64,000 nucleotides of DNA, from the NCBI RefSeq assembly GCF_003217215.1, contig NZ_QJTD01000001.1:310001-374000 (forward strand), in the 5' to 3' direction. A model generated the notes under the pieces. The model was not told the DNA's origin. It made no database searches and worked only from the letters and a program-made list of their open reading frames with translations. The stretch's first letter is position 1. Each line of letters starts with the position of its first letter. Below are positions 37,129-46,786 of the stretch, one piece after another. A program made the position numbers and the translations under genes. The DNA is from Winogradskyella epiphytica. GTDB taxonomy: Bacteria; Bacteroidota; Bacteroidia; Flavobacteriales; Flavobacteriaceae.

Positions 37129-40029
37129 ATGAAAACTTCACTACTCAAATTCATACTGCTCCTACCCCTTTTCGTAGCGGCTCAAGTAAGCACAAATCCA
37201 AGCCCAATACTTATTAATCAACCTGTAACAATTACAGTGGACATTAATAGCAATGACTCGGACTGTAATGGTATAAGCAACCCTTCAAAAGTTTACGCTC
37301 ATTTAGGTGTAGGAACGGACTCTGATGAATATGGAGTTTCTGTAGTTGGAAATTGGGGTCAAGATGACGGTGTAGGAGAAATGACAAATAATGGCGATGG
37401 CACATGGAGTATAACACTTACCCCAAACACCTACTTCAACTTAACGTCTACCCAAGAAAGTCAGGTGACTAAAATGGGAATGGTATTTAGAAATGCAGCA
37501 GGTAATCAAGAGTTAAAAGCCTCTGGTTGCTCCAATTTTGTTTTTAATATTGGTGCTTTCCAAGTAACCATGATTAACCCTTCCCCTAGTGCTAATGGTA
37601 TAATTGTGGTGGACAATGGTGCAAACACCCAGATATTAGCTCAGAATACCAATGGCCCGGCTAATTATGAATTATTTGCCAATGGCGTGAGTGTGCATAC
37701 ACAAAACAATACCACATTTTACAACGGTTATTTATTTTCTAATCTCACCGAAAATCAATCTTGTGAACTAGTCGTTACTCAAAATGGTATAAGTGTTTCA
37801 AAAACTTTTTTAATCATTGTAAACAATACAATAAATGAAGACTTGCCTGCCGGATTAAAAAATGGAATTAACTATAATTCCTCAGATCCTACAAAAGCAA
37901 CTTTAGTTTTAAATGCCCCTGGAAAAGACTTTGTATATGTCGCTGGAAGTTTCAACAATTGGAGTCCTTCAAGTGTTTATGCCATGAAAAAGAACATAAC
38001 TGATAATAAGTTTTGGTTAGAATTAACTGGATTAACAGCTCAGCAAATTGAAACTTTTCAATATTGGGTTGGAGACATGACTCCTGTTCCCAATTCACCT
38101 AAATTAGTAAAAGTAGCGGATCCTTTTTCAACCTTAGTTTTATCTCCTTTTGACGATCCATACATTCCAGAATCAAGTTACCCTAACCTACCTTCATATC
38201 CTGAAGGCCAAGAGCGTGAAGTTACCGTTTTACAAACCGGACAATCGCCATATAATTGGGAAGTACCTAACTTTTCAAAACCAGAGAAAGAAGACTTAAT
38301 CGTCTATGAAGTATTGATTAGAGATTTTGACGCTGATAGAAACTTTCAAAATATCATAGACAGAATCGATTATTTTAAAAATTTAAATATTAACGCGATT
38401 GAACTCATGCCAATCATGGAATTTGAAGGTAATGAAAGCTGGGGATATAACACTTCATTTCATATGGCTTTAGATAAGTTTTATGGCACTAAAGAGAAGT
38501 TTAAAGAATTAGTAGATGTCTGTCATCAAAATGGTATAGCGGTCATCTTAGACGTAGCTTTTAATCATGCATTTGGAAGAAACCCTATGGTAAGAATGTG
38601 GATGGACGATCCAGATGGTGATGGTTGGGGAGGTCCTTCAGAAGACAATCCATATTTCAATGTATTCCCAACTCACTCTTATAATGTTGGTAATGATTTT
38701 GATCATAGTTCAGAGCACACTAAAGAATATGTGAAACAAGTGGTGAGCTATTGGATTGAAGAATTTAAAATTGATGGTTTCCGTTGGGATTTAACCAAGG
38801 GGTTCACACAGAATTGTGGTAATGGCACGTACGACGGAAATGAAGGTTGTACAGGATCGTACCAACAAGACCGAGTGGATGTACTAAAAGAATACGCCGA
38901 TCACTCTTGGTCCATTGATCCTAACCACTACGTTATTTTTGAGCATTTAGGTTCAGATAATGAAGAAAAAGAATGGGCAAATTACCGCTTAGAAGAAGGC
39001 AAAGGAATTATGATGTGGGGTATTATGAATTCTTCCTATAACGAACTTACAATGGCACAATCTGGAAATAAAAACATCGACAGAATGGGACATAAAGCTC
39101 ATGCTGGTTTTAATGGACCAAGAGTTATAGGTTACGCAGAAAGCCATGATGAAGAACGATTAATGTACAGAAACTTGGCCTATGGAAATAGCAGTAATAC
39201 TGCTCATAACGTACAAGATCCAAACATCGCACTTTCTAGAATGTCGGCTTTAGGCGCCATGTCTGTTATGGTTCCTGGTCCAAAAATGATATGGCATTTT
39301 GGAGAACTAGGCATGGATAACTCCATCTTTACCTGTAACAATGGAACAACAAATTTCCCTGGAAATGCCGATGGAAATGGCGATTGTAAATTAGATACGA
39401 AACCTCAACCACAATGGACAGATAATTGGTTAACCGATGCACTAAGAGGGCAAATTTATGAGGATTGGTCTAAGCTACACCAGCTTAAAATTGAAGAGCC
39501 TGTTTTTAAAGGTGATTATACGATAACTTCAGGAAATCTCACACCGAGAATTGATGTGTTTGACAATACATTGCCAACATCTTCTTTAAATAACGTTATT
39601 ATACTTTCAAATTTTGATGTTGTTGCGCAAACCGTTAATACTAATTTTCCAAGTGGAGTTGCAACAACTTGGTACGATCTGATGGATCCAACAGGTAATA
39701 CTACAGTTAGTAATTCCACAGCAGCTATTACAATTCCCGCTGGACAATTTAGAATTTTAGGAAATCAACCTCATACTATGGGTATCGAAGACCGGGTGTC
39801 TCCAAGTTTAAGTATTTATCCTAATCCATCACAAACCTCATTTAGCATTAATGTGAATGTTACCAATGTTGAAATTTATGATCTAACAGGAAAACTAATA
39901 AAAACCTATACTGGAGATTTCACAAGAACCGATACTCTTGATGTGTCAACATTAAAACCAGGAGTGTATATGATAAAAGCTAAAAACCAAACTAACCAAA
40001 TACTAACGACTAAATTGGTTAAGTTGTAG
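37129..40029 (+). CDS. Secreted multidomain GH13 alpha-amylase with T9SS sorting tail
   Basis: The 966-residue protein has a Sec signal (to about Ala18). N-terminal beta domains follow at 20-145 and 146-235, then a CBM48/E-set-like domain (DFVYVAGSFNNWSP, about 255-345). The GH13 barrel has nucleophile Asp554 (DGFRWDLTKG), acid/base Glu605 (VIFEHLG) and Asp674 (ESHDEERL). The last 80 residues (LSIYPNPSQTSFSI ... GKLIKTY ... LKPGVYMIKA ... KLVKL) are a type A T9SS sorting domain, so the enzyme is probably exported by PorSS to the cell surface or medium for the first cuts in starch or glycogen. The gene is 116 bp after the susE-like gene. Confidence 0.93.
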   Translation: MKTSLLKFILLLPLFVAAQVSTNPSPILINQPVTITVDINSNDSDCNGISNPSKVYAHLGVGTDSDEYGVSVVGNWGQDDGVGEMTNNGDGTWSITLTPNTYFNLTSTQESQVTKMGMVFRNAAGNQELKASGCSNFVFNIGAFQVTMINPSPSANGIIVVDNGANTQILAQNTNGPANYELFANGVSVHTQNNTTFYNGYLFSNLTENQSCELVVTQNGISVSKTFLIIVNNTINEDLPAGLKNGINYNSSDPTKATLVLNAPGKDFVYVAGSFNNWSPSSVYAMKKNITDNKFWLELTGLTAQQIETFQYWVGDMTPVPNSPKLVKVADPFSTLVLSPFDDPYIPESSYPNLPSYPEGQEREVTVLQTGQSPYNWEVPNFSKPEKEDLIVYEVLIRDFDADRNFQNIIDRIDYFKNLNINAIELMPIMEFEGNESWGYNTSFHMALDKFYGTKEKFKELVDVCHQNGIAVILDVAFNHAFGRNPMVRMWMDDPDGDGWGGPSEDNPYFNVFPTHSYNVGNDFDHSSEHTKEYVKQVVSYWIEEFKIDGFRWDLTKGFTQNCGNGTYDGNEGCTGSYQQDRVDVLKEYADHSWSIDPNHYVIFEHLGSDNEEKEWANYRLEEGKGIMMWGIMNSSYNELTMAQSGNKNIDRMGHKAHAGFNGPRVIGYAESHDEERLMYRNLAYGNSSNTAHNVQDPNIALSRMSALGAMSVMVPGPKMIWHFGELGMDNSIFTCNNGTTNFPGNADGNGDCKLDTKPQPQWTDNWLTDALRGQIYEDWSKLHQLKIEEPVFKGDYTITSGNLTPRIDVFDNTLPTSSLNNVIILSNFDVVAQTVNTNFPSGVATTWYDLMDPTGNTTVSNSTAAITIPAGQFRILGNQPHTMGIEDRVSPSLSIYPNPSQTSFSINVNVTNVEIYDLTGKLIKTYTGDFTRTDTLDVSTLKPGVYMIKAKNQTNQILTTKLVKL

Positions 40030-40054
40030 TTCTTCATTACATATTCAAAAATTG

Positions 40055-40088
40055 AAAAGAGTTTCTTAAGCAAGAAGCTCTTTTTTTT
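40055..40088 (+). terminator. Rho-independent terminator after the secreted amylase gene
   Basis: A stem AAAAGAGTTTCTT / AAGAAGCTCTTTT with a 4-base loop is followed by eight Ts. It marks the end of the plus-strand arm of the glucan locus. Confidence 0.85.
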
Positions 40089-40232
40089 GTTAAATAAGGG
40101 TTACTTCCTTACTGTAAATTTACTGATTGACATAGTGAGTTCACAACCCAATATTGGTTAATAGCATTTTAAATGTCTTAAAATTATTGTACCTTCAAGG
40201 ACTTAATTAATCAAATATAAACAATCATAATT

Positions 40233-41747
40233 ATGGACGATAAAAAGCCAAAACTTACTAGACAGACCGGTGCTCCGGTTGGAGATAACCAAAACGTACA
40301 AACGGCGGGACCTCGTGGTCCACTATTAATGCAGGATGCTTGGTTTCTTGAAAAAATGGCAAACTTCGATAGAGAGGTTATACCGGAAAGACGTATGCAC
40401 GCGAAAGGCTCTGGAGCTTTTGGAACATTTACAGTAACACATGATATTTCAAAATATTCTAAAGCCGATATCTTTAGTAAAGTTGGAAAGCAAACTAAAA
40501 TGTTTAGCCGATTTTCTACGGTGGCCGGAGAACGTGGTGCCGCAGATGCCGAAAGAGACATTCGCGGATTTGCACTAAAGTTTTATACCGATGAAGGTAT
40601 TTGGGATTTAGTAGGAAATAATACACCTGTATTTTTCTTCCGTGACCCGATGAAATTCCCAGATTTAAACCGTGCTGTTAAACGCGATCCTAAAACCAAC
40701 TTGCGTAGCGCAAATAATAATTGGGATTTCTGGACCCTACTTCCTGAGTCCTTGCACCAAGTGACTATAACAATGAGTGATCGCGGTATTCCAAAAGGTT
40801 ACCGTCACATGCACGGATTTGGTAGCCATACTTACAGTCTTATTAATAAAGACAATGTAAGGCATTGGGTAAAATTTCACTTCGTGACGCAACAAGGTAT
40901 TGAAAACTTATCTGACGAAGAAGCCATGAAAGTTGTGGGAATGGACAGAGAATCTTCGCAACGCGATTTGTTTGATGCTATCGAAAGAAAAGATTTCCCT
41001 AAATGGAAAATGTACATTCAAGTCATGACGGAAGAACAGGCAAAAACCTACCGCTTCCACCCTTTCGATTTAACTAAAGTATGGTCTAAAAAGGACTTTC
41101 CTTTAATTCCTGTTGGTGAGTTTGAATTGAATAAAAATCCTGAGAACTATTTCCAAGATGTAGAGCAAGCTGCCTTTAATCCAACCAATATTGTTCCAGG
41201 AATCGGGTTCTCTCCAGACAAAATGCTTCAAGGTCGATTATTCTCTTATGGCGATGCCCAACGTTACCGTTTAGGAGTGAATCATTATCAAATTCCTGTA
41301 AACAAACCAACTTGTCCGTATCATTCTAATCACAGAGATGGAACTATGCGTGTAGATGGCAATCACGGTGGTACCAAACATTACAATCCTAATAGTTATG
41401 GCTTATGGCAAGAACAACCAGAGGCTAAAGAACCGCCTTTAGAATTAGAAGGTAGTGCTTACGCTCATAACTTTAGAGATGATGATCAAGATTACTACAC
41501 ACAGCCTGGTGATTTATTCCGCATTATTAAAGCCGATGGCAAAGCAGACGTCCTATTTAAAAACACTGCATCTCAAGTTGGTGGTGCAGAAAAGTTTATT
41601 CAGATACGTCATATAAGAAACTGTTATAAAGCCGATTCGGAATACGGAGAAGGTGTTGCAAAAGCATTAGGATTAACTATGGATGAAGTGAATAACTTCG
41701 ATATGACACCTTATGATAAATGGGCGCCAAGACCTACTAACGGATAA
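40233..41747 (+). CDS. Haem catalase
   Basis: The 504-residue small-subunit (clade 3-like) catalase breaks down hydrogen peroxide. Visible are the distal His56 ([12 protein letters not shown]), Asn129 ([12 protein letters not shown]) and the haem-ligand Tyr in [14 protein letters not shown] near residue 339. There is no signal peptide, so it is cytoplasmic. It begins the stress-gene half of the window and stands alone between two terminators. Confidence 0.95.
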   Translation: MDDKKPKLTRQTGAPVGDNQNVQTAGPRGPLLMQDAWFLEKMANFDREVIPERRMHAKGSGAFGTFTVTHDISKYSKADIFSKVGKQTKMFSRFSTVAGERGAADAERDIRGFALKFYTDEGIWDLVGNNTPVFFFRDPMKFPDLNRAVKRDPKTNLRSANNNWDFWTLLPESLHQVTITMSDRGIPKGYRHMHGFGSHTYSLINKDNVRHWVKFHFVTQQGIENLSDEEAMKVVGMDRESSQRDLFDAIERKDFPKWKMYIQVMTEEQAKTYRFHPFDLTKVWSKKDFPLIPVGEFELNKNPENYFQDVEQAAFNPTNIVPGIGFSPDKMLQGRLFSYGDAQRYRLGVNHYQIPVNKPTCPYHSNHRDGTMRVDGNHGGTKHYNPNSYGLWQEQPEAKEPPLELEGSAYAHNFRDDDQDYYTQPGDLFRIIKADGKADVLFKNTASQVGGAEKFIQIRHIRNCYKADSEYGEGVAKALGLTMDEVNNFDMTPYDKWAPRPTNG

Positions 41748-41772
41748 TAATATTATTTTAACAATAAAGAAA

Positions 41773-41815
41773 TGCCATAAATTTAAGTCAATCAAAAATT
41801 TATGGTGTTTTTTTT
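41773..41815 (+). terminator. Rho-independent terminator after catalase
   Basis: The inverted repeat CCATAAATTT / AAATTTATGG is followed by G and a run of nine Ts. It lies 25 bp after the catalase stop codon. Confidence 0.7.
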
Positions 41816-41844
41816 AACTCTATTTTAAACTTAATTCAAAATTT

Positions 41845-42399
41845 ATGAAAAATTATAAAATTGCAGTTATCGTAGGAAGCTTGCGAAAAGAATCTTTTAA
41901 TCTTAAAACAGCGAAGGTCCTAATGGATATAGCGCCAAAATCTCTATCCTTTGATTTAATTGATATCGCTGATATACCTATGTACAACCAAGACTTAGAA
42001 GCCAATCCGCCGAAGGAGTGGGTGAAGCTAAGAGATAAAGTAAGAGCTGTAGATGCCCTACTCTTTCTCACACCAGAATACAATCGATCAGTTCCTGGTG
42101 TCCTTAAGAATGCATTAGACGTAGGTTCTCGCCCTCCGGGTAAAAGCTGCTGGGATGGAAAGCCTGGTGCTGTAGTAAGTGTTTCCACAGGAAGTATCAG
42201 TGGCTTTGGTGCAAATCATCATTTAAGACAGTCACTAACTTTCTTAAACGTACCTGCAATGGCGCAACCAGAAGCTTATATTGGTGGCGTTGCCGAACTT
42301 TTTAATGAGGAAGGACAACTTACTAACGATTCTACAAAAGACTTTTTAACAAGTTTTATGGAAGCTTTCGAAAAATGGGTGCACACAAATGCACACTAA
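41845..42399 (+). CDS. NADPH-dependent FMN reductase family protein
   Basis: The 184-residue flavodoxin-fold enzyme has the FMN phosphate loop GSLRKESFN (12-20) and the family block LLFLTPEYNRSVPGVLKNALD followed by KPGAVVSVSTG. Such enzymes reduce FMN, quinones or azo dyes and protect against oxidative stress. The short gap after the catalase terminator suggests its own promoter. Confidence 0.9.
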   Translation: MKNYKIAVIVGSLRKESFNLKTAKVLMDIAPKSLSFDLIDIADIPMYNQDLEANPPKEWVKLRDKVRAVDALLFLTPEYNRSVPGVLKNALDVGSRPPGKSCWDGKPGAVVSVSTGSISGFGANHHLRQSLTFLNVPAMAQPEAYIGGVAELFNEEGQLTNDSTKDFLTSFMEAFEKWVHTNAH

Positions 42400-42524
42400 A
42401 CAACTGACCAATAGTTAAATAACTCACAACACTCATAGAGATATGATTAAATAAGCTTATATTGTAAGTTGGCCTTGAAAAATCAGGTTTCAAACTATTC
42501 ACATCTACTTATTGTTTTACAAAC

Positions 42525-42552
42525 AGCTATTTCGAACAAAGATCGAATAGCT
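42525..42552 (+). promoter_or_regulatory. Hairpin or operator-like inverted repeat upstream of cytosine deaminase
   Basis: AGCTATTTCGA and TCGAATAGCT form an inverted repeat (one bulged T) with a 7-base spacer, 44 bp before the deaminase ATG. No T-run follows, so a terminator is less likely than a regulator-binding site or leader hairpin. Nothing else is evident in the 196-bp gap. Confidence 0.35.
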
Positions 42553-42595
42553 ATAATTATTGTTTTGTCTAATATTCACTTAAAATTTATCTCAT

Positions 42596-43843
42596 ATGAA
42601 GAAGAAGTTTTTTAATGCGAAAATTTATCGCAATGATGCAGCAACAGAAATGATTGTTGAAAATGGGAAAATCACACAAATTGGAACGAATTTACCTAAA
42701 TGTGATGAAGAAATCGATCTTGGCGGAAAGTTAGTTCTGCCACCTTATGTCGATCCACATCTACATTTAGATTACGTATATACTTTATCAGAATTAGGGC
42801 AAGAGGGTGCTGGCTCCGGAACCCTATTTGAAGCTATCGAATTATGGCCAAAATTCAAAGAAACACTAACGGTAGAAAGTGTAAAACGATTGGCAATGAA
42901 AGGTATTAAAAACGAAGTATCTCAGGGTGTACAGCACATTCGTACGCATGTAGATGTTACAGATCCAAACTTCACCGCCTTAAAAGCCATGTTGGAAATG
43001 AAAGAAGATCTAAAAGATACTGTGGACATTCAGATTGTCGCTTTCCCTCAAGAGGGCATGTATATGTATAAAGGCGGTCTGGAACTCGTAGAAGAAGCTC
43101 TTAAAATGGGTGCCGATGTTGTAGGCGGCATTCCGCATTACGAGCCAGCGAGAGAGTTTGGAGAAAAATCGGTTCACGATATCGTAAAATTGGCTTTAAA
43201 ATACGATAAAATGATCGATGTGCACTGTGACGAAACCGATGATCCGCATTCACGATTTGTAGAACTATTAAATGCGCTTGTGTATATGGAAGATTATGGG
43301 ACTAGAACCACAGCAAGTCACACCTGTTCTTTTGGTTCGGCAGACGACTCCTATGCCTTTAGAATGCTAGATATCTTCCAAAAGACTAAGATGAACTTTA
43401 TTGCTTGTCCAACAGAGAATGCTTATTTACAAGGTCGACAAGACACCTATCCAAAACGTCGTGGCTTAACGAGAGTGAAAGAATTTTTAGAGTACGGTAT
43501 TAATGTGGCTTTTGCACAAGATTCTATTAACGATCCATGGTACCCAATGGGGAACGGAAATATGATGAATATTTTGGATAATGGTATCCACTTAGCGCAG
43601 ATTATGTCTTCGGAAGATGTAAAAACCAATTTCGATTTAATTACCTACAATGGCGCACGTTGTTTGAATATACAAGACAGCTACGGCCTAGAGGTTGGAA
43701 AAGCTGCTAACTTCATTGTTCTTAACGAGTCCTCCGTTTATGAAGCCATTCGTAAAAGAGTGGATGTGTTAGCCTCTGTACGTAACGGAGATTTTCTTTT
43801 CCGTCGTAAAGAACCAGCATATGATATTCCTTTAAACTTATAA
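42596..43843 (+). CDS. Cytosine deaminase-like amidohydrolase (CodA family)
   Basis: The 415-residue metal-dependent amidohydrolase shows metal ligands His55 and His57 (DPHLHLDY), His210 with Glu213 (DVHCDETDD), His242 (ASHTCSF) and Asp309 (FAQDSINDPWYPMG). The blocks HVDVTDPNFTALKAMLEMK and QIVAFPQEG are shared with E. coli CodA, which deaminates cytosine (and isoguanine). The CodA HDDVFDPWY segment reads QDSINDPWY here, so the substrate may differ. Confidence 0.85.
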   Translation: MKKKFFNAKIYRNDAATEMIVENGKITQIGTNLPKCDEEIDLGGKLVLPPYVDPHLHLDYVYTLSELGQEGAGSGTLFEAIELWPKFKETLTVESVKRLAMKGIKNEVSQGVQHIRTHVDVTDPNFTALKAMLEMKEDLKDTVDIQIVAFPQEGMYMYKGGLELVEEALKMGADVVGGIPHYEPAREFGEKSVHDIVKLALKYDKMIDVHCDETDDPHSRFVELLNALVYMEDYGTRTTASHTCSFGSADDSYAFRMLDIFQKTKMNFIACPTENAYLQGRQDTYPKRRGLTRVKEFLEYGINVAFAQDSINDPWYPMGNGNMMNILDNGIHLAQIMSSEDVKTNFDLITYNGARCLNIQDSYGLEVGKAANFIVLNESSVYEAIRKRVDVLASVRNGDFLFRRKEPAYDIPLNL

Positions 43844-43894
43844 ATAAACTAACATTTGAGGTTGCAACAATAAGACTTTAATCCTATTATTTTT

Positions 43895-44626
43895 ATGGAT
43901 GGATTTGTAGAAATAACAGAATATATTTTACGTATTGGTATCGCATTTTTCTTAGGTGGTTTCATTGGTTTTGAGAGACAGTGGCGACAAAAGAACGCTG
44001 GACTCCGAACCAATACCTTAGTTGCTATTGGTGCAGCCTCATTTGTATTATTATCTATAGATCTTCACAGTCTAACTGGCGGTGATCCAAGCAGGGTAAC
44101 GGCACAGATTGTGACAGGTATTGGTTTTATAGGCGCTGGTGTGATTATGAAAGATGGCTTCGATGTGAGAGGGCTAAATACTGCAGCGACAATTTGGTGT
44201 TCTGCAGCGGTTGGAACATTAGCTGGAATGGGGTTTCTAGTGGAAGCAGTCATTACGACTACAGCCGTAGTCTTGTCGCATATCATTCTACGACCTATAA
44301 GTTTACGACTATCAAAACTTTCAGCCTATCGTAAAACTGAAGTTAAAGAAACCTACTATCAAGTCTCTATTGAATGTGCTTTGAATACAGAGTCCAACGT
44401 TCGATTTTGGTTATTAAACCATATTGAAACGAATGATCAGTTATTACTACGTTCTATTAATAGAAATCTGTCGGAAAACAATCCGAAAGAGGTTCAAATT
44501 AAAGTTGAAGTCGCTACTATTGGTGAGCAGGAAAACCTTTTAGAAAATTTAGTGACTAATCTAATCATGAAATTGGAAGTCACACATGCCGGATGGAAAT
44601 TAGTGGGCCGAGAAACGGAGTTTTAA
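43895..44626 (+). CDS. MgtC/SapB family membrane protein
   Basis: In the 243-residue protein, four to five hydrophobic helices in residues 5-140 include the family signature FLGGFIGFERQWRQKNAGLRTNTLVAIGA (about 18-46) and GAGVIMKDGFDVRGLNTAATIW. A soluble C-terminal ACT-like part follows. MgtC proteins modulate ATP synthase or magnesium homeostasis under stress; the exact role here is unknown. The gene starts 51 bp after the deaminase stop. Confidence 0.9.
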   Translation: MDGFVEITEYILRIGIAFFLGGFIGFERQWRQKNAGLRTNTLVAIGAASFVLLSIDLHSLTGGDPSRVTAQIVTGIGFIGAGVIMKDGFDVRGLNTAATIWCSAAVGTLAGMGFLVEAVITTTAVVLSHIILRPISLRLSKLSAYRKTEVKETYYQVSIECALNTESNVRFWLLNHIETNDQLLLRSINRNLSENNPKEVQIKVEVATIGEQENLLENLVTNLIMKLEVTHAGWKLVGRETEF

Positions 44627-44672
44627 TTCTGAATCAAGCAACAAATTGAACCCTTACAAACAATAAATAACT

Positions 44673-45753
44673 ATGAGCAAAAAAAATATTACGGAACAAG
44701 TAAAAAGTAGTTTTCCGTGGTTGATTATGATATTGATGTCGTCGGTGACTTTTGTTGGGATTCTCTCTGAGCTTATGCCATCAGGGGTTTTACCGTTAAT
44801 GATGGACGATCTTAATATTAGTGAAGTACAAACCGGAAATCTAGTAGGTTACTACGCCATAGCTTCAGCAATATTTGCTATTCCACTGATTTCATTAACC
44901 ATGCAATTCAACCGAAAGTATCTTTTACTACTCTTATTGGGTGATGTGGCCAATGATTGCAGCCTATGGTATGCGATTAGTAAGTGAAGAACACCACGGT
45001 AAAGCCATTGCTGTAATTATGGCCGGAACCACCTTGGGCATTAGTGTTGGAATGCCTATCATGACGACTATTGGAAATGATTATGGATGGCGAACAGAGT
45101 TTATAGGACTTGGAGTTTTTATTATTCTTATCGCCTTAGTTAGTTTCTTTGCTTTACCTTCAACACCAGGAGAAAAGCTCACCAAAAGCTCATCACCTTT
45201 CGCCTTATTAAAAATACCTGAAGTCCTAATTATACTTCTGCTTACCCTTCTGGGTGTTGTTGCGCATTATGGTGTTTATGTATATATCACCAGTCTTGTT
45301 GAAGAGATTCAGCTTGCTGGAGGTGTAGAAAGTGCCTTACTATTTTTCGGAATAGGCTCTTTGATTTCGGTCTTAATAGCCATTAAATATACCGACAAAT
45401 ACTTAAGATTATTAACCATAGCTATGTTTGGATTGATTATTATATCCATGGTTATTTTTCTCCTATCCGGAGGTACAACAGGTATGGGACATTTCGCCTT
45501 CTTTTTATGGGGAGTTTCTTTTGGGCCTTTAGTAACTTTGTTACAAGCAGCGGTAAGCAGACAGGTTGAAACCGCCAAAGACGTTGCAACATCCGTTCAG
45601 TCTTCGGTCTTTAACTTATCGATTATGATTGCTTCATCGGCAGGAGGTTTGTTACTCGGTATATACGCGCCTTCAAGCCTAATATATTTAGCCATTGCCT
45701 TATCTGTCCCGGGCATAATCATTTCATTTTTTGCAAAAAAAGCCTTAACTTAA
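44673..45753 (+). pseudogene. MFS transporter gene broken by an internal frameshifting deletion
   Basis: Frame 1 (44673-44987) encodes TM1-TM2 of an AraJ-like MFS protein up to FNRKYLLLLLLG. It then runs into 14 unrelated residues and a stop. Frame 2 resumes as VMWPMIAAYGMRLVSEEHHGKA from about 44943 and runs to a normal C-terminus at 45753. Compared with the AraJ family, the piece between TM2 and TM4 (roughly 35-40 residues) is missing and the frame is shifted, so this is a deletion rather than a simple slip. The product is very likely non-functional. A sequencing or assembly error is the alternative. Confidence 0.8.
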
Positions 45754-45824
45754 AAGGATAGTTCATAAGGACGATTCGAACATGACAACGAATAGAATTA
45801 TTAACATTTAAAAACTTAAATATC

Positions 45825-46394
45825 ATGAAAAAAATTATGTCAATTTTAGCGCTGATTTTACTGACGGTAAGTTCATATGCACAAACCGAATGGAAGGTAG
45901 ACCCGTATCATTCGTCATTAAATTTTAATATATCTCATTCAGGGATTAGTTTAGTAAATGGGAAGTTTTTAGAATACACTGGAAATTTAACAAAAGGTGA
46001 GGAAGCTCTTACTGATGCTCAGTTTAATTTTACGGTACAAGTAAAAAGTATTAACACCAATGTTGAAGACAGAGACAAACATTTGAGAAGCGCCGACTTT
46101 TTTGAAGTCGACACCTATCCAGAAATGACCTTTAAAAGCTCTAAAATTTTCGCTACGGGTAAACCTGATCATTATTTATTATATGGTGAATTAACCATTA
46201 AAGATGTCACAAAAGAGGTGATTTTTGATGTGTATTACGGTGGAACAGTAAAAAGTGATCAAGGTGAAAAATTAGGTATGAAAGCTAAAACCACCATCAA
46301 TAGATTTGATTATCATATTGATTTTGACCCAACAGCTGCTGGAGTTGGAAAAGACGTCAACATTGTGATTCACTTACAGTTTGCAAAACAATAA
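45825..46394 (+). CDS. YceI family protein, exported (first of three)
   Basis: The 189-residue lipocalin-like protein has a Sec signal ending at SYAQ (residue 20). The YceI pattern WKVDPYHSSLNFNISHSG, then DKHLRSADFFEVDTYPEMTFKS, is clear. YceI proteins bind isoprenoid or quinone-like lipids. It is followed after 4 bp by the NTF2-like gene and then the DsbA-like gene, which suggests one operon. Confidence 0.92.
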   Translation: MKKIMSILALILLTVSSYAQTEWKVDPYHSSLNFNISHSGISLVNGKFLEYTGNLTKGEEALTDAQFNFTVQVKSINTNVEDRDKHLRSADFFEVDTYPEMTFKSSKIFATGKPDHYLLYGELTIKDVTKEVIFDVYYGGTVKSDQGEKLGMKAKTTINRFDYHIDFDPTAAGVGKDVNIVIHLQFAKQ

Positions 46395-46398
46395 ATCC

Positions 46399-46782
46399 AT
46401 GAAAAATTCAGCGAGAGAGGTTGTAGAAAACATGTTTACTGCATTTAGTAGCGGTGATGCCGATGCATTTGTAGCAACGGTTTCAGATGATACGGTATGG
46501 ATTTACCATGGCACACAAATAATCCCGAAAGGGAGCTTTGAAAAGAAAGAAGGTGTAAGAGCCTTTTATAATAATATCATGGAACGCACTGAAATCATCA
46601 ATTTTGAACCACTTCAGTATATTGTTGAAGGAAATATGGTGGTTGTCTTAGGAAAAGAACATCAAAGAGTAAAACGATCGGGAAGAGAATTAAAGCAAAA
46701 ATGGGTTCAGATTTATACCGTAGAAAACAATTTAATTACCAGAATGGAAGAATTTGCCACTTCTGAAGAGATAAAAAAATAA
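46399..46782 (+). CDS. NTF2/SnoaL-like small protein
   Basis: The 127-residue protein has a ketosteroid-isomerase-like cone fold pattern: AREVVENMFTAFSSGDADAFVATVSDDTVWIYHGT at the N-terminus, then RAFYNNIMERTE and QKWVQIYTVENNLITRMEEF. Many family members have no defined substrate. A TTG 18 bases upstream would overlap the yceI stop; the ATG at 46399 is preferred. It is 4 bp after yceI and 4 bp before the DsbA-like gene. Confidence 0.85.
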   Translation: MKNSAREVVENMFTAFSSGDADAFVATVSDDTVWIYHGTQIIPKGSFEKKEGVRAFYNNIMERTEIINFEPLQYIVEGNMVVVLGKEHQRVKRSGRELKQKWVQIYTVENNLITRMEEFATSEEIKK

Positions 46783-46786
46783 AATT

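Noticed and set aside
44673..45753. Programmed frameshift in the MFS gene
   Set aside because: Transmembrane segments are missing at the junction and no slippery heptamer or pseudoknot is seen, so deletion is the simpler explanation.
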